Source: Acinetobacter sp. A2 (GTDB taxonomy: Bacteria > Pseudomonadota > Gammaproteobacteria > Pseudomonadales > Moraxellaceae). From it: a stretch of 64,000 nt of DNA. The stretch spans positions 48,468-112,467 of the forward strand of contig NZ_JAAZQX010000004.1 of assembly GCF_012371325.1 (NCBI RefSeq), written 5' to 3'. The translations under genes and the position numbers were made by a program. The notes below the pieces were generated by a model. It made no database searches, was not told where the DNA came from, and saw only the letters and a list, made by a program, of their open reading frames with translations. Shown piece after piece: positions 45,921 to 55,406 of the stretch. The stretch's first letter is position 1. Every line of letters starts with the position of its first letter.

Positions 45921-46283
45921 ATGACTGAGCAATGCCCTTATTGCAATTATGATGATTACGATGTTTTGGCAAAAAATGAATTTGGGGTGATTTTGCCTGA
46001 ACCGAATGCCCTGTCTAAAGGACATTGCGTAATTATTCCAATACGTCATGTGGGTTCTTTTTTTGAAGTCACCGACAAAGAGCGTAAAAGCCTGTTGTCT
46101 TTATTGGAACTGGCGCGCAATGAGTTGCAATTACGTCATCAGCCTGCGGGTTTTCATATTGGCTTTAATGATGGCGATGTATTCGATGCCAAATCTGAGC
46201 ATTTACACATCCACATTATTCCGCGTTATGAAGGTCAGACCTTAAAACTGGATAACCGTTGGGGCATGAGCGGTCAAATCTAA
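45921..46283 (+). CDS. HIT family nucleotide-binding protein
   Basis: This 120-residue protein has the histidine triad H-L-H-I-H-I-I-P-R-Y near residues 98-107 and an N-terminal C-P-Y-C pair that may bind zinc. The segment N-A-L-S-K-G-H-C-V-I-I-P-I-R-H-V is the usual HIT beta strand region. HIT proteins hydrolyse or transfer nucleotides, for example AMP-lysine or dinucleoside polyphosphates. A good GAGGA ribosome site lies ahead. It is followed by a terminator. Confidence 0.9.
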   Translation: MTEQCPYCNYDDYDVLAKNEFGVILPEPNALSKGHCVIIPIRHVGSFFEVTDKERKSLLSLLELARNELQLRHQPAGFHIGFNDGDVFDAKSEHLHIHIIPRYEGQTLKLDNRWGMSGQI

Positions 46284-46321
46284 GCGACTGCTTTTTTCTC
46301 TCAACAGGGTCAAGCCCAAAT

Positions 46322-46351
46322 AAAAGAAGATGCTGCGTCATCTTCTTTTTT
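46322..46351 (+). terminator. Rho-independent terminator after the HIT gene
   Basis: AAAAGAAGATG pairs with CATCTTCTTTT around CTGCGT and is followed by Ts. It lies before mutY. Confidence 0.88.
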
Positions 46352-46413
46352 ATGCACCTCATTCCTGCGCCAGTTTGGCTATACTAGGCCGCTACTTTAC
46401 AAACTGGGTTCGC

Positions 46414-47448
46414 ATGACTGCTTTTTCATTTTCTGATGCTCTCCTCACGTGGTTCGATCAACACGGACGCCATGACTTACCGTGGCAAGTGGCCAATGAT
46501 CCTTATGCGGTGTGGGTGTCTGAAATTATGCTGCAACAAACTCAGGTCAAAACCGTATTGCAATATTTTGAGCGTTTTATACAGCGCTTCCCTACCGTAC
46601 AAGACCTAGGCCGTGCCACATGGGATGAAGTTGCCCCTTATTGGGCCGGTTTAGGGTACTACGCCCGCGCCCGTAACTTGCATAAAGCAGCCGCAATTGT
46701 GGCACAGCAAGGGCATTTCCCAAGCACCTTGGAACAATGGATGGCCTTGCCTGGCATTGGTCGCTCTACAGGCGGTGCCATGATGTCACTGGGTTTACGT
46801 CAATACGGCGTAATTATGGATGGCAATGTAAAGCGCGTATTGGCACGCTTTTTTGCCATTGAAGATGATTTATCCAAACCTGTGCATGAACGTGCCATGT
46901 GGCAACTGGCAGAGCAGCTTTGCCCTGTCACACGTAACCATGACTACACCCAAGCTATTATGGACTTAGGCGCCACCATTTGTACCCCGAAAAAACCATT
47001 GTGCCTTTATTGTCCTATGCAGCAACACTGCAAAGCCCATCAACAAGGTTTAGAACAAGAGCTACCGTTTAAAAAACCGAAAAAAGCCGTACCTGTAAAA
47101 TCTGCACAGGTGTTGGTGTTGCAATGTGCTGAACAATGGCTCTGGCAACAGCGTCCCAATACAGGACTGTGGGGCGGGCTATGGTGTCTACCTGTGATTG
47201 AAGATAGATTGGCTTTTGAGCAGTTGTGCCAAAGTTTAGGTCTTAAACACGTGCAGCAACGTGCACAAATTTCTCACAGTTTTACCCATTTCACCTGGCA
47301 GCTCGAAGCCATTTGTTTTCAGGTCGATGCCGATTTGCAAGAACACCTTGCGATTGAGCTAAATGCACAATGGTTAAGCCCGCAACAAGCCAGTGATTTA
47401 GGAATTCCCACTGCCATGAAAAAATTGATCTCGGCAATCAATCTATGA
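46414..47448 (+). CDS. mutY: Adenine DNA glycosylase
   Basis: MutY removes adenine mispaired with 8-oxoguanine. The 344-residue product has the catalytic E37 in V-S-E-I-M-L-Q-Q-T-Q-V, the same position as E. coli. The helix-hairpin-helix L-P-G-I-G-R-S-T-G-G and D136 in M-D-G-N-V-K-R-V-L follow. The 4Fe-4S cluster is bound by C190, C197, C200 and C206. A C-terminal Nudix-like domain (about 235-340) recognises the oxoguanine. ATG 46414 is chosen by family alignment. Confidence 0.96.
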   Translation: MTAFSFSDALLTWFDQHGRHDLPWQVANDPYAVWVSEIMLQQTQVKTVLQYFERFIQRFPTVQDLGRATWDEVAPYWAGLGYYARARNLHKAAAIVAQQGHFPSTLEQWMALPGIGRSTGGAMMSLGLRQYGVIMDGNVKRVLARFFAIEDDLSKPVHERAMWQLAEQLCPVTRNHDYTQAIMDLGATICTPKKPLCLYCPMQQHCKAHQQGLEQELPFKKPKKAVPVKSAQVLVLQCAEQWLWQQRPNTGLWGGLWCLPVIEDRLAFEQLCQSLGLKHVQQRAQISHSFTHFTWQLEAICFQVDADLQEHLAIELNAQWLSPQQASDLGIPTAMKKLISAINL

Positions 47449-47508
47449 CATAGTCAAACATTGTGAACACTCAACGCATTGCATTCACTGCTATTACAAG
47501 GATGTTCT

Positions 47509-48048
47509 ATGTTTCGATGGATTGCCATTTTAAGCGTATCGATGCTCATGCTGCTGATAGCCGCCTGTAGTTCTGCCCCGAAAAAACCCAGTACACCCTT
47601 ACCACCCGACTTGGTACGCAAACTCAATCAAATGCAATTAAAAACCCGCTTGCCCATTCCAGTGCGAGGCATTAAAGCAAATCGACTTAGTGACACTTGG
47701 GGTGCTTCACGCAGCAATGGACGCCTGCATGAAGGCATCGACATCATTGCCCCTAAAGGCAGCAAAGTGTATAGCGCCACCGAAGGTTTAATTGCAGATT
47801 TACGCGATAATCGCTTAGGTGGTAAAGTGATTTGGATACTCGGCCCCGCAGGCACTTGGCATTATTATGCACACTTAGATGGACATAAGCGTGGACTCAA
47901 AGTTGGCGATTATGTCAAAGCTGGGGCACATATTGGCTATGTGGGCAATACAGGCAATGCCCGACATACCGCAGCACATTTGCATTATGGGCTCTATTTA
48001 AATGGTAAAGGACGCGGTGCGGTCAATCCTTATCCTTATTTACGTTAA
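47509..48048 (+). CDS. M23 family peptidase-like lipoprotein
   Basis: This 179-residue lipoprotein has a signal with C20 in L-I-A-A-C-S-S. An M23/LytM domain (about 60-175) includes H-E-G-I-D-I-I-A-P-K-G (first zinc pair H and D) and H-L-H-Y-G-L-Y (the H-x-H pair), plus G-N-T-G-N-A near 149. All four zinc/catalytic positions are present, so it may be an active endopeptidase cutting peptidoglycan cross-links. AAGGATG lies near the ATG. It is followed after 18 bases by the 81-residue gene. Confidence 0.88.
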   Translation: MFRWIAILSVSMLMLLIAACSSAPKKPSTPLPPDLVRKLNQMQLKTRLPIPVRGIKANRLSDTWGASRSNGRLHEGIDIIAPKGSKVYSATEGLIADLRDNRLGGKVIWILGPAGTWHYYAHLDGHKRGLKVGDYVKAGAHIGYVGNTGNARHTAAHLHYGLYLNGKGRGAVNPYPYLR

Positions 48049-48066
48049 TTTTGTTAGGAACATTTC

Positions 48067-48312
48067 ATGTCTGAAGCCCTGATTAATCGACTGGTGGAAT
48101 TTGCTGAATCTGGCAATCAACAAAAAATTGTATTGGCAGGACAAAGCCATCAAGGTTGGGTCATGGAAATTACCGAAGATGCCTTGCTCATCAGCACAGG
48201 CTACTCAGATAAAGTCGGTAAAGATAACTGGATTTCCTTTCAGGACTTAGAACAGGCCGAATTATATTATTGGGATAACCAAAACGACCAATGGGCGCAA
48301 TTTCAGCTCTAA
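48067..48312 (+). CDS. Small acidic protein of unknown function
   Basis: This 81-residue soluble protein (MSEALINRLVEFAESGNQQK) has beta-rich composition (K-I-V-L-A-G-Q, G-W-V-M-E-I-T, A-L-L-I-S-T-G-Y) and an aromatic, acidic end. The fold may be a small Sm- or PRC-like barrel, which is only a guess. TAGGA lies nine bases before the ATG. It sits 18 bases after the M23 gene and 43 bases before tag, probably in the same transcript. I recognise no family. Confidence 0.7.
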   Translation: MSEALINRLVEFAESGNQQKIVLAGQSHQGWVMEITEDALLISTGYSDKVGKDNWISFQDLEQAELYYWDNQNDQWAQFQL

Positions 48313-48355
48313 TCTGCCCGATTATTTTATGCCTTAATTGATCAGGAGTACGCAC

Positions 48356-48940
48356 ATGACCTTACAACGCTGTGGCTGGTGCTCTGATGATCCGCTCTAT
48401 ATGGCCTATCACGATTTAGAATGGGGACGGCCTGTCTTTGCAGAAGCACATCTGTTTGAAATGCTTTGCCTAGAAGGCCAACAAGCAGGTTTGTCTTGGA
48501 TTACCGTTCTAAAAAAACGTGAAGCTTATCGCCAGCATTTTTTTCAATACAGCATTGCTGAAATTGCAGCCCTCAGTGATGACGAGATCGCACTTAAATT
48601 ACAAGATGCAGGCCTGATTCGGCACGCAGGTAAATTAACTGCCATTCGTGACAACGCAATTGCATGGCAAAAATTAAAAGATGATGAGATAGATGTTGTG
48701 AAATGGCTCTGGGATTTTGTCGCACAGCAGCCAATTTCTAATGACGTGCCAGACTATCGTCTTGCCCCTGCACAAACCACAACCAGTGTGGCCATGTCTA
48801 AAGCCTTAAAGAAAAAAGGGTTTAAATTTGTAGGGCCAACTACCTGTTATGCCTTTATGCAGGCCGTTGGTATGGTCAATGACCATGAAAATCACTGCAA
48901 CTTTAAAACCCTGACAAAGGTTCAGCATACTAATCCTTAG
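48356..48940 (+). CDS. tag: DNA-3-methyladenine glycosylase I
   Basis: Tag removes 3-methyladenine from alkylated DNA. The 194-residue product has the zinc ligands C6, H19, H177 and C181, matching E. coli C4, H17, H175 and C179 at a constant offset. R-C-G-W, D-P-L-Y-M-A-Y-H-D-L-E-W-G and A-G-L-S-W-I-T-V-L-K-K-R are the signature regions. CAGGAG lies eight bases before the ATG at 48356. A second base-excision glycosylase, mutY, lies close by. Confidence 0.96.
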   Translation: MTLQRCGWCSDDPLYMAYHDLEWGRPVFAEAHLFEMLCLEGQQAGLSWITVLKKREAYRQHFFQYSIAEIAALSDDEIALKLQDAGLIRHAGKLTAIRDNAIAWQKLKDDEIDVVKWLWDFVAQQPISNDVPDYRLAPAQTTTSVAMSKALKKKGFKFVGPTTCYAFMQAVGMVNDHENHCNFKTLTKVQHTNP

Positions 48941-48980
48941 CCGTAATCACACAGTCAGCCCATGACAAGGACAATGCAAT

Positions 48981-50003
48981 ATGAGTAATACCATTCGAGC
49001 CTATGCCGCAATGCAAGCGGGTGAACCACTACAAGCCTATGAGTTTGATGCAGGTGAACTGCAGGCACATCAGGTGGAAGTCAAAGTTGAATATTGCGGC
49101 TTATGTCATTCCGATCTCTCGGTCATTCAAAATGACTGGCATTCTTCGGTCTATCCTGTAGTGGCAGGACATGAAATTATTGGCACCATTACCCAATTGG
49201 GTGCAGAAGCCAAGGGCTTAAAAGTTGGACAACGCGTAGGTATTGGCTGGACAGCAGACAGTTGCCAATACTGCGATGCCTGTATAGCGGGTGAACAAGT
49301 ACTGTGCAGCAATGGCACTACAGCCACCATTGTTGGGCATGCAGGCGGTTTTGCCGACAAAGTCCGAGCAGGCTGGCAATGGGTCATCCCCTTACCCGAT
49401 GCGGTCGATCCTGTCAGTGCAGGACCGTTACTCTGCGGCGGTATTACCGTATTTGATCCGATTCTGAAACACCAAATTCAAGCAGTGCATCATGTTGCTG
49501 TGATTGGTATTGGTGGCTTAGGCCACATTGCAATCAAACTCTTAAAAGCATGGGGCTGTGAAATTACGGCCTTTAGTACTAACCCCGACAAAACTGCAGA
49601 ATTGTTGGCCATGGGGGCAGATCATGTGGTGAACAGCCGTGATGCCGCTGCGCTTAAAACCCAACGTGGCAAATTTGACCTGATTTTAAGTACGGTAAAT
49701 GTGAGCTTGGACTGGAATGCCTATTTAAGCACGCTGGCACCGCATGGCACTATTCACATGCTAGGTTTAGCGCTGGAACCCATGCCTATTAAGGCAGGCA
49801 GCTTGATTGGTGGTGCAAAATCAGTGACGGGGTCTTCAACAGGTTCACCCAAAGCTCTGCGTCAATTACTTCAATTTGCAGCACGCAAACAGATTGCCCC
49901 GCAAGTCGAAGTTTTTCCAATGTCACAGATCAATCAGGCCATTGAACATTTGCATCAAGGCAAGGCTCGCTATCGGGTGGTGTTAAAGGCCGACTTTGAC
50001 TGA
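48981..50003 (+). CDS. Zinc-dependent alcohol dehydrogenase (Ahr/YahK-type)
   Basis: This 340-residue medium-chain dehydrogenase has catalytic zinc ligands C39, H64 and E65 ([14 protein letters not shown]), with the structural zinc bound by C95, C98, C101 and C109. The coenzyme loop is [11 protein letters not shown] near residue 175. The sequence is nearest to the cinnamyl-alcohol/aldehyde reductase branch (Ahr, YahK), which reduces aldehydes with NADPH. Substrate and cofactor are inferred. It is the last gene before a long gap. Confidence 0.9.
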   Translation: MSNTIRAYAAMQAGEPLQAYEFDAGELQAHQVEVKVEYCGLCHSDLSVIQNDWHSSVYPVVAGHEIIGTITQLGAEAKGLKVGQRVGIGWTADSCQYCDACIAGEQVLCSNGTTATIVGHAGGFADKVRAGWQWVIPLPDAVDPVSAGPLLCGGITVFDPILKHQIQAVHHVAVIGIGGLGHIAIKLLKAWGCEITAFSTNPDKTAELLAMGADHVVNSRDAAALKTQRGKFDLILSTVNVSLDWNAYLSTLAPHGTIHMLGLALEPMPIKAGSLIGGAKSVTGSSTGSPKALRQLLQFAARKQIAPQVEVFPMSQINQAIEHLHQGKARYRVVLKADFD

Positions 50004-50611
50004 TTTTAAGTTAAATCAGGATAGTCAAATATATTTATGTCTATCTTTATTTAGGTAAAACCGCTTATCTAAAAACCTAGATAACATGAAGATACTCGGA
50101 AGTGTCATCCACAACCTGAGCAAAAACAAGCACTGCTTTGTTTGCAGCGCAAGTCAACTGTGGATGAATAGTTCTAATATGGCGAATAAATAAGTGGTAA
50201 TAGCACAGCATCGCAAGATGGTTTTCTTGCGATGCTTTCAACTTTTCATTTTACCGAATGAGAGTATATTTCGTAAAAGTGGGCCGAACCGAAGGTTAAT
50301 CCAATTATTGGACGACAAGCCCACAGAACGCTGTCTTAATCATTTTACGATTACAATAAAAATTTTCCTGCAGCTCAAACTAAATCAGAGTTTTCTTAAT
50401 TTGCTCACAGCGAATCCTGAATTGATAAGATTTATGTATAAAAAATGTTTTAGATATTCAGTCTGTTATAGAATAAACTGCGTAAGCAGCATATATTAAA
50501 ACGTTGAATCGATACCTGCTTCAACGCAGGTATCAAAATAGAAAAGTCTGTAAAAAAGTCTGCTAAGATGAATGCTGCTTTTTTAACTATAAAATGAATT
50601 TGAGAAAACCT
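50004..50611. other. Gene-free region of about 600 bases with several inverted repeats
   Basis: There is no credible gene. Inverted repeats follow one another: TATCTA/TAGATA (about 50066-50084), TCATCCACA (50105-50113) with TGTGGATGA (50159-50167), and a perfect 10-base stem GCATCGCAAG (50208-50217) with CTTGCGATGC (50226-50235). GTGGGC/GCCCAC pair near 50280-50325. One or more small RNAs, or a decayed element, may lie here. The end part carries the promoter of the FKBP pair. Confidence 0.45.
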
Positions 50612-51316
50612 ATGAGTAAAGCCTTACCCATCGCTGTTGCTGTAATTTTAGGCGGTGCTGCACTTGTTCCTGTTTATTATGCCTCTCAAAACCCTGCGGT
50701 TGCGACTTCTAAGGCGTCTGCAAATGCCTCAGCCGTTGAAAAAATCAGCTACGCTTTGGGTTATGAAGTGGCACATCAAACCCCACCAGAGCTGGACATC
50801 AACAGCTTTGTAACAGGTGTGCGTGAAGGTCATGCGCGTAAACAACCTGCTTATACTGAAGAAGAACTACAAAAAGCCTATGAACAGTTCCAGCAAGAGT
50901 TGCAACAAAAACAAGCGACTCAAGCACAAGCTGCCCAAACTGCCAGTGATTCATTCTTAACTGAAAATGGTAAAAAAGCAGGCGTACAAACCACAGCATC
51001 TGGCTTACAGTACCAAGTCGTTAAAGAAGGTACAGGCAAACAGCCAACAGCAAGCTCTGTGGTGAAAGTGCACTACACCGGTAAACTGGTCGATGGCAAA
51101 GTATTTGATAGCTCAGTACAACGTGGCGAACCAATTGAATTCCCACTGAACCAAGTGATTCCAGGTTGGACTGAAGGCTTACAACTTATGAAAGAAGGCG
51201 GCAAAGCCACGCTGTATATCCCATCACAATTGGGCTACGGTGAACAAGGCGTACCGGGTATGATTCCTGCCAACAGCACCTTAATTTTTGATGTTGAACT
51301 GATTGAAGTGAAATAA
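50612..51316 (+). CDS. FKBP-type peptidyl-prolyl cis-trans isomerase (first of a pair)
   Basis: This 234-residue protein has an N-terminal hydrophobic signal or anchor (about 5-24). A helical FkpA-type dimerisation domain follows (about 40-120, [10 protein letters not shown]), and then an FKBP domain (about 125-234) with [18 protein letters not shown] and the active Trp in [15 protein letters not shown] follows. It is a periplasmic folding helper of the FkpA/Mip type. ATG 50612 is preferred to 50594. It is followed by its paralogue. Confidence 0.92.
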   Translation: MSKALPIAVAVILGGAALVPVYYASQNPAVATSKASANASAVEKISYALGYEVAHQTPPELDINSFVTGVREGHARKQPAYTEEELQKAYEQFQQELQQKQATQAQAAQTASDSFLTENGKKAGVQTTASGLQYQVVKEGTGKQPTASSVVKVHYTGKLVDGKVFDSSVQRGEPIEFPLNQVIPGWTEGLQLMKEGGKATLYIPSQLGYGEQGVPGMIPANSTLIFDVELIEVK

Positions 51317-51330
51317 CAACATCGCCCTTT

Positions 51331-51351
51331 CAGGAGAGCTTGGCTCTCCTG
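51331..51351 (+). other. Hairpin between the two FKBP genes
   Basis: CAGGAGAGC pairs perfectly with GCTCTCCTG around TTG. There is no T-run, so it is more likely an RNA processing or stability element than a terminator. Confidence 0.5.
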
Positions 51352-51372
51352 TATTGTCTTAGGACGGAAATA

Positions 51373-52062
51373 ATGAAAAAACACCTCGCCCTTGTGTGTA
51401 TTGCGCTACTCAGTAGCAGTGGTTTTGCAAAAACAGTAACCAATAAAAGCCCTGTCGCAGATCAGGTGGGTTATAGCTTTGGCTATTTAATGGGGCGAAG
51501 CAATGCTGAAACGCTAAAAGACATTGATTTAGAAGCCTTTATGACAGGCTTAAAAATGGCTACCCAAGACCAGCCTGCTAGTCTGAGCGATGAAGAAATG
51601 GCGCGGGTTTTAACCCAATTTAGAAAACAAGCCGAAGCCAAGCAACTGATTGAACTGAAAAAAGTAGCCGATGCCAATGCAAAAATTGGGCAAGCCTTTT
51701 TAAGTAATAATGCCAAAAAGGCAGGGGTAAAAGTCACTAAGTCTGGCTTGCAATATCAAGTCTTACAAGCGGGTGCAGGTAAATCACCAAAAGCCACCTC
51801 GACTGTCAAAGTCCATTATGAAGGTCGCCTAATTGATGGTACGGTATTTGACAGCTCCATTGCTCGTGATCAGGCTGCTGAATTTCAGGTGAGTCAAGTC
51901 ATTCAGGGCTGGACAGAAGGTTTACAACTAATGAAAGTCGGTGCCAAATACCGCTTCTTCATTCCTGCTGCATTGGCCTACGGTCAAATTGGCTCAGGTG
52001 ATGCCATTGAGCCAAACAGTACACTTATTTTTGATGTGGAACTCTTAGAGATTTTAAAATAA
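51373..52062 (+). CDS. FKBP-type peptidyl-prolyl cis-trans isomerase (second of a pair)
   Basis: This 229-residue paralogue of the preceding gene has a cleavable signal peptide (MKKHLALVCIALLSSSGFA). The same two-part build follows: helical dimerisation domain (about 30-115, Q-V-G-Y-S-F-G-Y-L-M-G-R-S) and FKBP domain with V-K-V-H-Y-E-G-R-L-I-D-G-T-V-F-D-S-S and I-Q-G-W-T-E-G-L. AGGACGGA precedes the ATG. The arrangement shows a local duplication of FkpA-like isomerases; the two have diverged considerably. Confidence 0.92.
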   Translation: MKKHLALVCIALLSSSGFAKTVTNKSPVADQVGYSFGYLMGRSNAETLKDIDLEAFMTGLKMATQDQPASLSDEEMARVLTQFRKQAEAKQLIELKKVADANAKIGQAFLSNNAKKAGVKVTKSGLQYQVLQAGAGKSPKATSTVKVHYEGRLIDGTVFDSSIARDQAAEFQVSQVIQGWTEGLQLMKVGAKYRFFIPAALAYGQIGSGDAIEPNSTLIFDVELLEILK

Positions 52063-52095
52063 TCACCGCTCACACTTTTGATCAAGCGCTGAGAG

Positions 52096-52130
52096 AAAAA
52101 TACCGCAATTTAAATTGCGGTATTTTTTTA
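52096..52130. terminator. Bidirectional rho-independent terminator
   Basis: AAAAATACCGCAATTT pairs with AAATTGCGGTATTTTT, a 16-base arm that is self-complementary around the centre. It is shared by the FKBP and murJ genes. Confidence 0.93.
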
Positions 52131-52169
52131 CTTTGATGTTTGGGATGCATTCAACAGCGATTTCTGTAT

Positions 52170-53711
52170 TTATGGTTTTAAATGACGTGGTCTAAAACCT
52201 GTTGCCAATAAACCAATCGCATACGCCAGTACCCCTACCACACATAGTGCAGTCACTTCAGCGACACGCATCCACTGTGATACATCACCGTTATACCAAG
52301 TTAAGGCGTACCACAACGCAGCAATCATCACCGCATTGGCAACGGAAAATTGCAGAATAAGTTTTTTCCAGTGAGCACCAAAACGGAAAATCTTGCGCTG
52401 ATGCAAATAAAAATACAGCATGCCAGCATTGACCAAAGCCGAACCTGAAGATGCCAACGCCAATGCCATGTGCTCAGCTTCCCAATCAATCAGTTTAAAG
52501 AAGCCAATGAACACCACGTTTAAAATGGCATTGGCTGCTACGGCCATTAAACCAACACGTACTGGGGTTTTGGTGTCTTGCTGCGCATAAAAGCCTGGTG
52601 CAAAGACCTTAATCAGCATGAATGAAATTACCCCTGCACTCATACATTGCAAGGCCAAAGCCGTCATTTGTGTGTCTTGAAAGGTAAACTGACCACGCTC
52701 AAACAAGGCCTGAATAATCGGGGTAGACAGCATAAACAGTGCAATACTGGCAGGTACACCCACCAAAATAATTACCCGTGCCGCCCAGTCCATCATGCCA
52801 CGGAATTTGTCCATATTCTGTTCTGCATGACGTGCAGACAGTGACGGTAAAATAACTGTACCAATCGCCACACCAATTAAACCTAGCGGCAACTCTGTCA
52901 TACGTTCTGCACTATACAACCAAGATACCGAACCATCCTGCATAAAAGAGGCCCAAATGGTATTGAGTAACAGGTTAATTTGCGTAACCGACACCCCAAA
53001 CAAAGCAGGCAGCATCAGCTTCATAATCCGATCCACACCTTCGTGTTTAAAATCAACCTTGGGTGGAATCAGCAGTTTTTTACGCCACAATTCAGGAATT
53101 TGAATTGCAAGTTGTAAAGCACCCGCAATAATCACCGCCCAGCCCAGTGCCATAATTGGCTCTGCCATGTACGGCGTGAGCCATAATGCCCCTGCAATCA
53201 TTGCCAGATTCAGCAATACAGGTGCAAAGGCAGGCGTAGTAAATGAGCCGTAGCTGTTTAAAATACTGCTGGCAAATGCCGTTAACGACATAAACAACAA
53301 ATAAGGAATGGTCAGGCGGAACATATCTGTCGCCAAAGCGAACTTGGCTGGGTCGCTATGGAAGCCTGGTGCGTAGATATACATTACTGCAGGTGCAGCC
53401 ACCATGGCAACAAAGGTTAGCCCTGTCATTACTGTCATTAGACAGCCAAAAACCCGACTAATCAGAATTTGCACTTCGGCATGGGTACGACTGGTTTTGT
53501 ATTCGGTCAGTACCGGAATAAAGGCCTGCGAAAATGCCCCTTCGGCAAACAAGCGCCTGAAAAAGTTGGGAATACGAAACGCCACCACAAAGGTATCGAA
53601 ATCTTTACCTGCACCAAATACATTCAGCAACACCACGTCACGGACTAATCCAAGTACCCGTGACAGCATGGTCATTGCACTGACAATAAAGGTCGATCGC
53701 CAAAGCGCCAT
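52170..53711 (-). CDS. murJ: Lipid II flippase
   Basis: MurJ flips lipid II across the inner membrane for peptidoglycan growth. The 513-residue product has 14 membrane segments in the MOP fold. The family opening S-T-F-I-V-S-A-M-T-M-L-S-R-V-L-G-L-V-R-D is present, with essential Arg residues near the start (R-R-L-F-A-E-G-A-F-S-Q-A-F-I-P-V). ATG 53711 follows GGGTGG; the longer frame begins at GTG 53720. It stands alone on the minus strand with ampD 70 bases upstream in the same direction. Confidence 0.95.
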   Translation of the reverse strand: MALWRSTFIVSAMTMLSRVLGLVRDVVLLNVFGAGKDFDTFVVAFRIPNFFRRLFAEGAFSQAFIPVLTEYKTSRTHAEVQILISRVFGCLMTVMTGLTFVAMVAAPAVMYIYAPGFHSDPAKFALATDMFRLTIPYLLFMSLTAFASSILNSYGSFTTPAFAPVLLNLAMIAGALWLTPYMAEPIMALGWAVIIAGALQLAIQIPELWRKKLLIPPKVDFKHEGVDRIMKLMLPALFGVSVTQINLLLNTIWASFMQDGSVSWLYSAERMTELPLGLIGVAIGTVILPSLSARHAEQNMDKFRGMMDWAARVIILVGVPASIALFMLSTPIIQALFERGQFTFQDTQMTALALQCMSAGVISFMLIKVFAPGFYAQQDTKTPVRVGLMAVAANAILNVVFIGFFKLIDWEAEHMALALASSGSALVNAGMLYFYLHQRKIFRFGAHWKKLILQFSVANAVMIAALWYALTWYNGDVSQWMRVAEVTALCVVGVLAYAIGLLATGFRPRHLKP

Positions 53712-53781
53712 CGTTACCACCCAATTAAAAATTTAGTCGCTATTGTAATCAAAGCATCAACAAAGTTTTGTTATTGATTGA

Positions 53782-54363
53782 TCAATTTTTTCTGTAATGT
53801 TTAGCTTGAGATAACTGTTCACGAAAACGCTGCCAGTCAAAAAACGGCCCAGGGTCAGTTTTACGACCAGGGGCAATATCGGAATGCCCTGCAATATGCT
53901 GCTGAATACGTGGATACGCCTGTTGCAAGGCCTGCACCACTTGTACCAAACGTGCATACTGTACCTCTTCAAAAGGTAAATCATCACTGCCTTCCAGCTC
54001 AATACCTATCGAATAATCATTACATTCAGGCTGTGCCATATAACTAGAACGCCCTGCATGCCAAGCCCGATCTGCAAAATTGACAAATTGTAGCACTTCG
54101 CCTGTTCTTAAAATCAGCAAATGTGCCGACACTTGCATGCCCTGAATAGTCTGAAAATAAGGATGCTGCGACCAATCCAGCTGATTCTGAAAAAACTGCT
54201 CGATGTAGCCCCCGCCAAATTGTGACGGCGGCAAACTAATATTGTGGATGACCAGCAATTGAATCTCTTGGTCTGTCGGACGGGCGTTGAAATTTGGAGA
54301 TGGGACTTGTCTTGCCCCCTGTAATTGTCCTTCAACCACCTGAAACGACGGCTCATGCTGCAT
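53782..54363 (-). CDS. ampD: 1,6-anhydro-N-acetylmuramyl-L-alanine amidase
   Basis: AmpD cuts the peptide from recycled anhydro-muropeptides in the cytoplasm and thereby sets AmpR-driven beta-lactamase induction in many bacteria. The 193-residue product has zinc ligands H40, H160 and D170 and catalytic E122 and K168, each six positions past the E. coli residues. W-H-A-G-R-S and G-H-S-D-I-A-P-G-R-K-T-D-P-G are clear. ATG 54363 follows GAGGG. No signal peptide is present, which fits a cytoplasmic site. Confidence 0.95.
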   Translation of the reverse strand: MQHEPSFQVVEGQLQGARQVPSPNFNARPTDQEIQLLVIHNISLPPSQFGGGYIEQFFQNQLDWSQHPYFQTIQGMQVSAHLLILRTGEVLQFVNFADRAWHAGRSSYMAQPECNDYSIGIELEGSDDLPFEEVQYARLVQVVQALQQAYPRIQQHIAGHSDIAPGRKTDPGPFFDWQRFREQLSQAKHYRKN

Positions 54364-54540
54364 AAGGCAACCCTCAAGCAATTAGAAAAGAAAAATAGAA
54401 GTCTATTTTCAGTTTAATGCCAAGCCATGGCAATGAACATCTTAAATTACACCCGAACGTGGCTAAAAAATACATCCAGACGCAGAACAATGCTAATATA
54501 ACGCGCAATTTTCATGGGCAAAACCGACACGGAAAATCTT

Positions 54541-55386
54541 ATGAGCATCTCTCCATCTTTGCTTGAACACTCTATCCAAATCAATATTCAGCAAGCGCTG
54601 CAAGAAGATATTGGCGATGGTGATATTACCGCATTATTGACCCCTGAAGATGAGCAGGCCACTGCGACCATTATCAGCCGCGAAGATATGATTCTGGCAG
54701 GTCAGCCGTGGGTGAATGCACTGATTCAAGCTTACGATGCCAATGTTCAAGTGACTTGGTTAAAAAATGATGGAGATCGAGTTGCTGCTAACGAAGCCTT
54801 TTTAAAATTGGCAGGTTCAGCTCGCAGCCTATTAACCGTAGAGCGTCCTGCATTGAATTTTGTGCAAACCTTGTCTGCGGTTGCCACCAAAACTGCGGCT
54901 TATGTGCAACAGCTTGAAGGCTTAAACACCAAATTATTAGATACCCGTAAAACCTTACCGGGTTTGCGTATTGCACAAAAATATGCCGTGACTGTTGGTG
55001 GTGGTCAAAACCATCGTTTAGGCTTGTTTGATGCCTTTTTAATTAAAGAAAACCACATTATGGCAGCGGGTGGCATTACTCAGGCAATTGCCAAAGCACA
55101 TGCCATTGCTCCGGGTAAGCCTGTAGAAGTTGAAGTGGAAACTTGGGATGAACTCAATCAAGCCCTCGATGCCAAAGCCGATATTGTGATGCTCGATAAC
55201 TTTAGCCAGCAACAGATGATTGATGCTGTTCAGCATGTGGCGGGGCGTTGCAAACTGGAAGCTTCAGGCAACATCACCATTGAAAATTTACGTGAAGTGG
55301 CCAGCACAGGCGTTGATTATATTTCGATGGGTGTCTTGACCAAAGATGTGAAAGCTATTGATTTATCGATGCGTTTCAATGCTTAA
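54541..55386 (+). CDS. nadC: Nicotinate-nucleotide pyrophosphorylase (quinolinate phosphoribosyltransferase)
   Basis: NadC turns quinolinate and PRPP into nicotinate mononucleotide in de novo NAD synthesis. The 281-residue product has an N-terminal helix (Q-A-L-Q-E-D-I-G-D-G-D-I-T), E-R-P-A-L-N-F near residue 100 and the active-site segment T-R-K-T-L-P-G-L-R near 138. K-E-N-H-I near 172 and E-V-E-V-E-T near 200 follow, with D-N-F near 220. ATG 54541 follows GGAAAA. It ends at a perfect palindromic terminator. Confidence 0.96.
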   Translation: MSISPSLLEHSIQINIQQALQEDIGDGDITALLTPEDEQATATIISREDMILAGQPWVNALIQAYDANVQVTWLKNDGDRVAANEAFLKLAGSARSLLTVERPALNFVQTLSAVATKTAAYVQQLEGLNTKLLDTRKTLPGLRIAQKYAVTVGGGQNHRLGLFDAFLIKENHIMAAGGITQAIAKAHAIAPGKPVEVEVETWDELNQALDAKADIVMLDNFSQQQMIDAVQHVAGRCKLEASGNITIENLREVASTGVDYISMGVLTKDVKAIDLSMRFNA

Positions 55387-55406
55387 ACTTAGATAAGTTG
55401 AAATTC

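Noticed and set aside
50194..50499. 101-codon frame in the gene-free region after the alcohol dehydrogenase
   Set aside because: It has no ribosome site, the composition is unlike the genome's proteins, and it crosses the inverted repeats.
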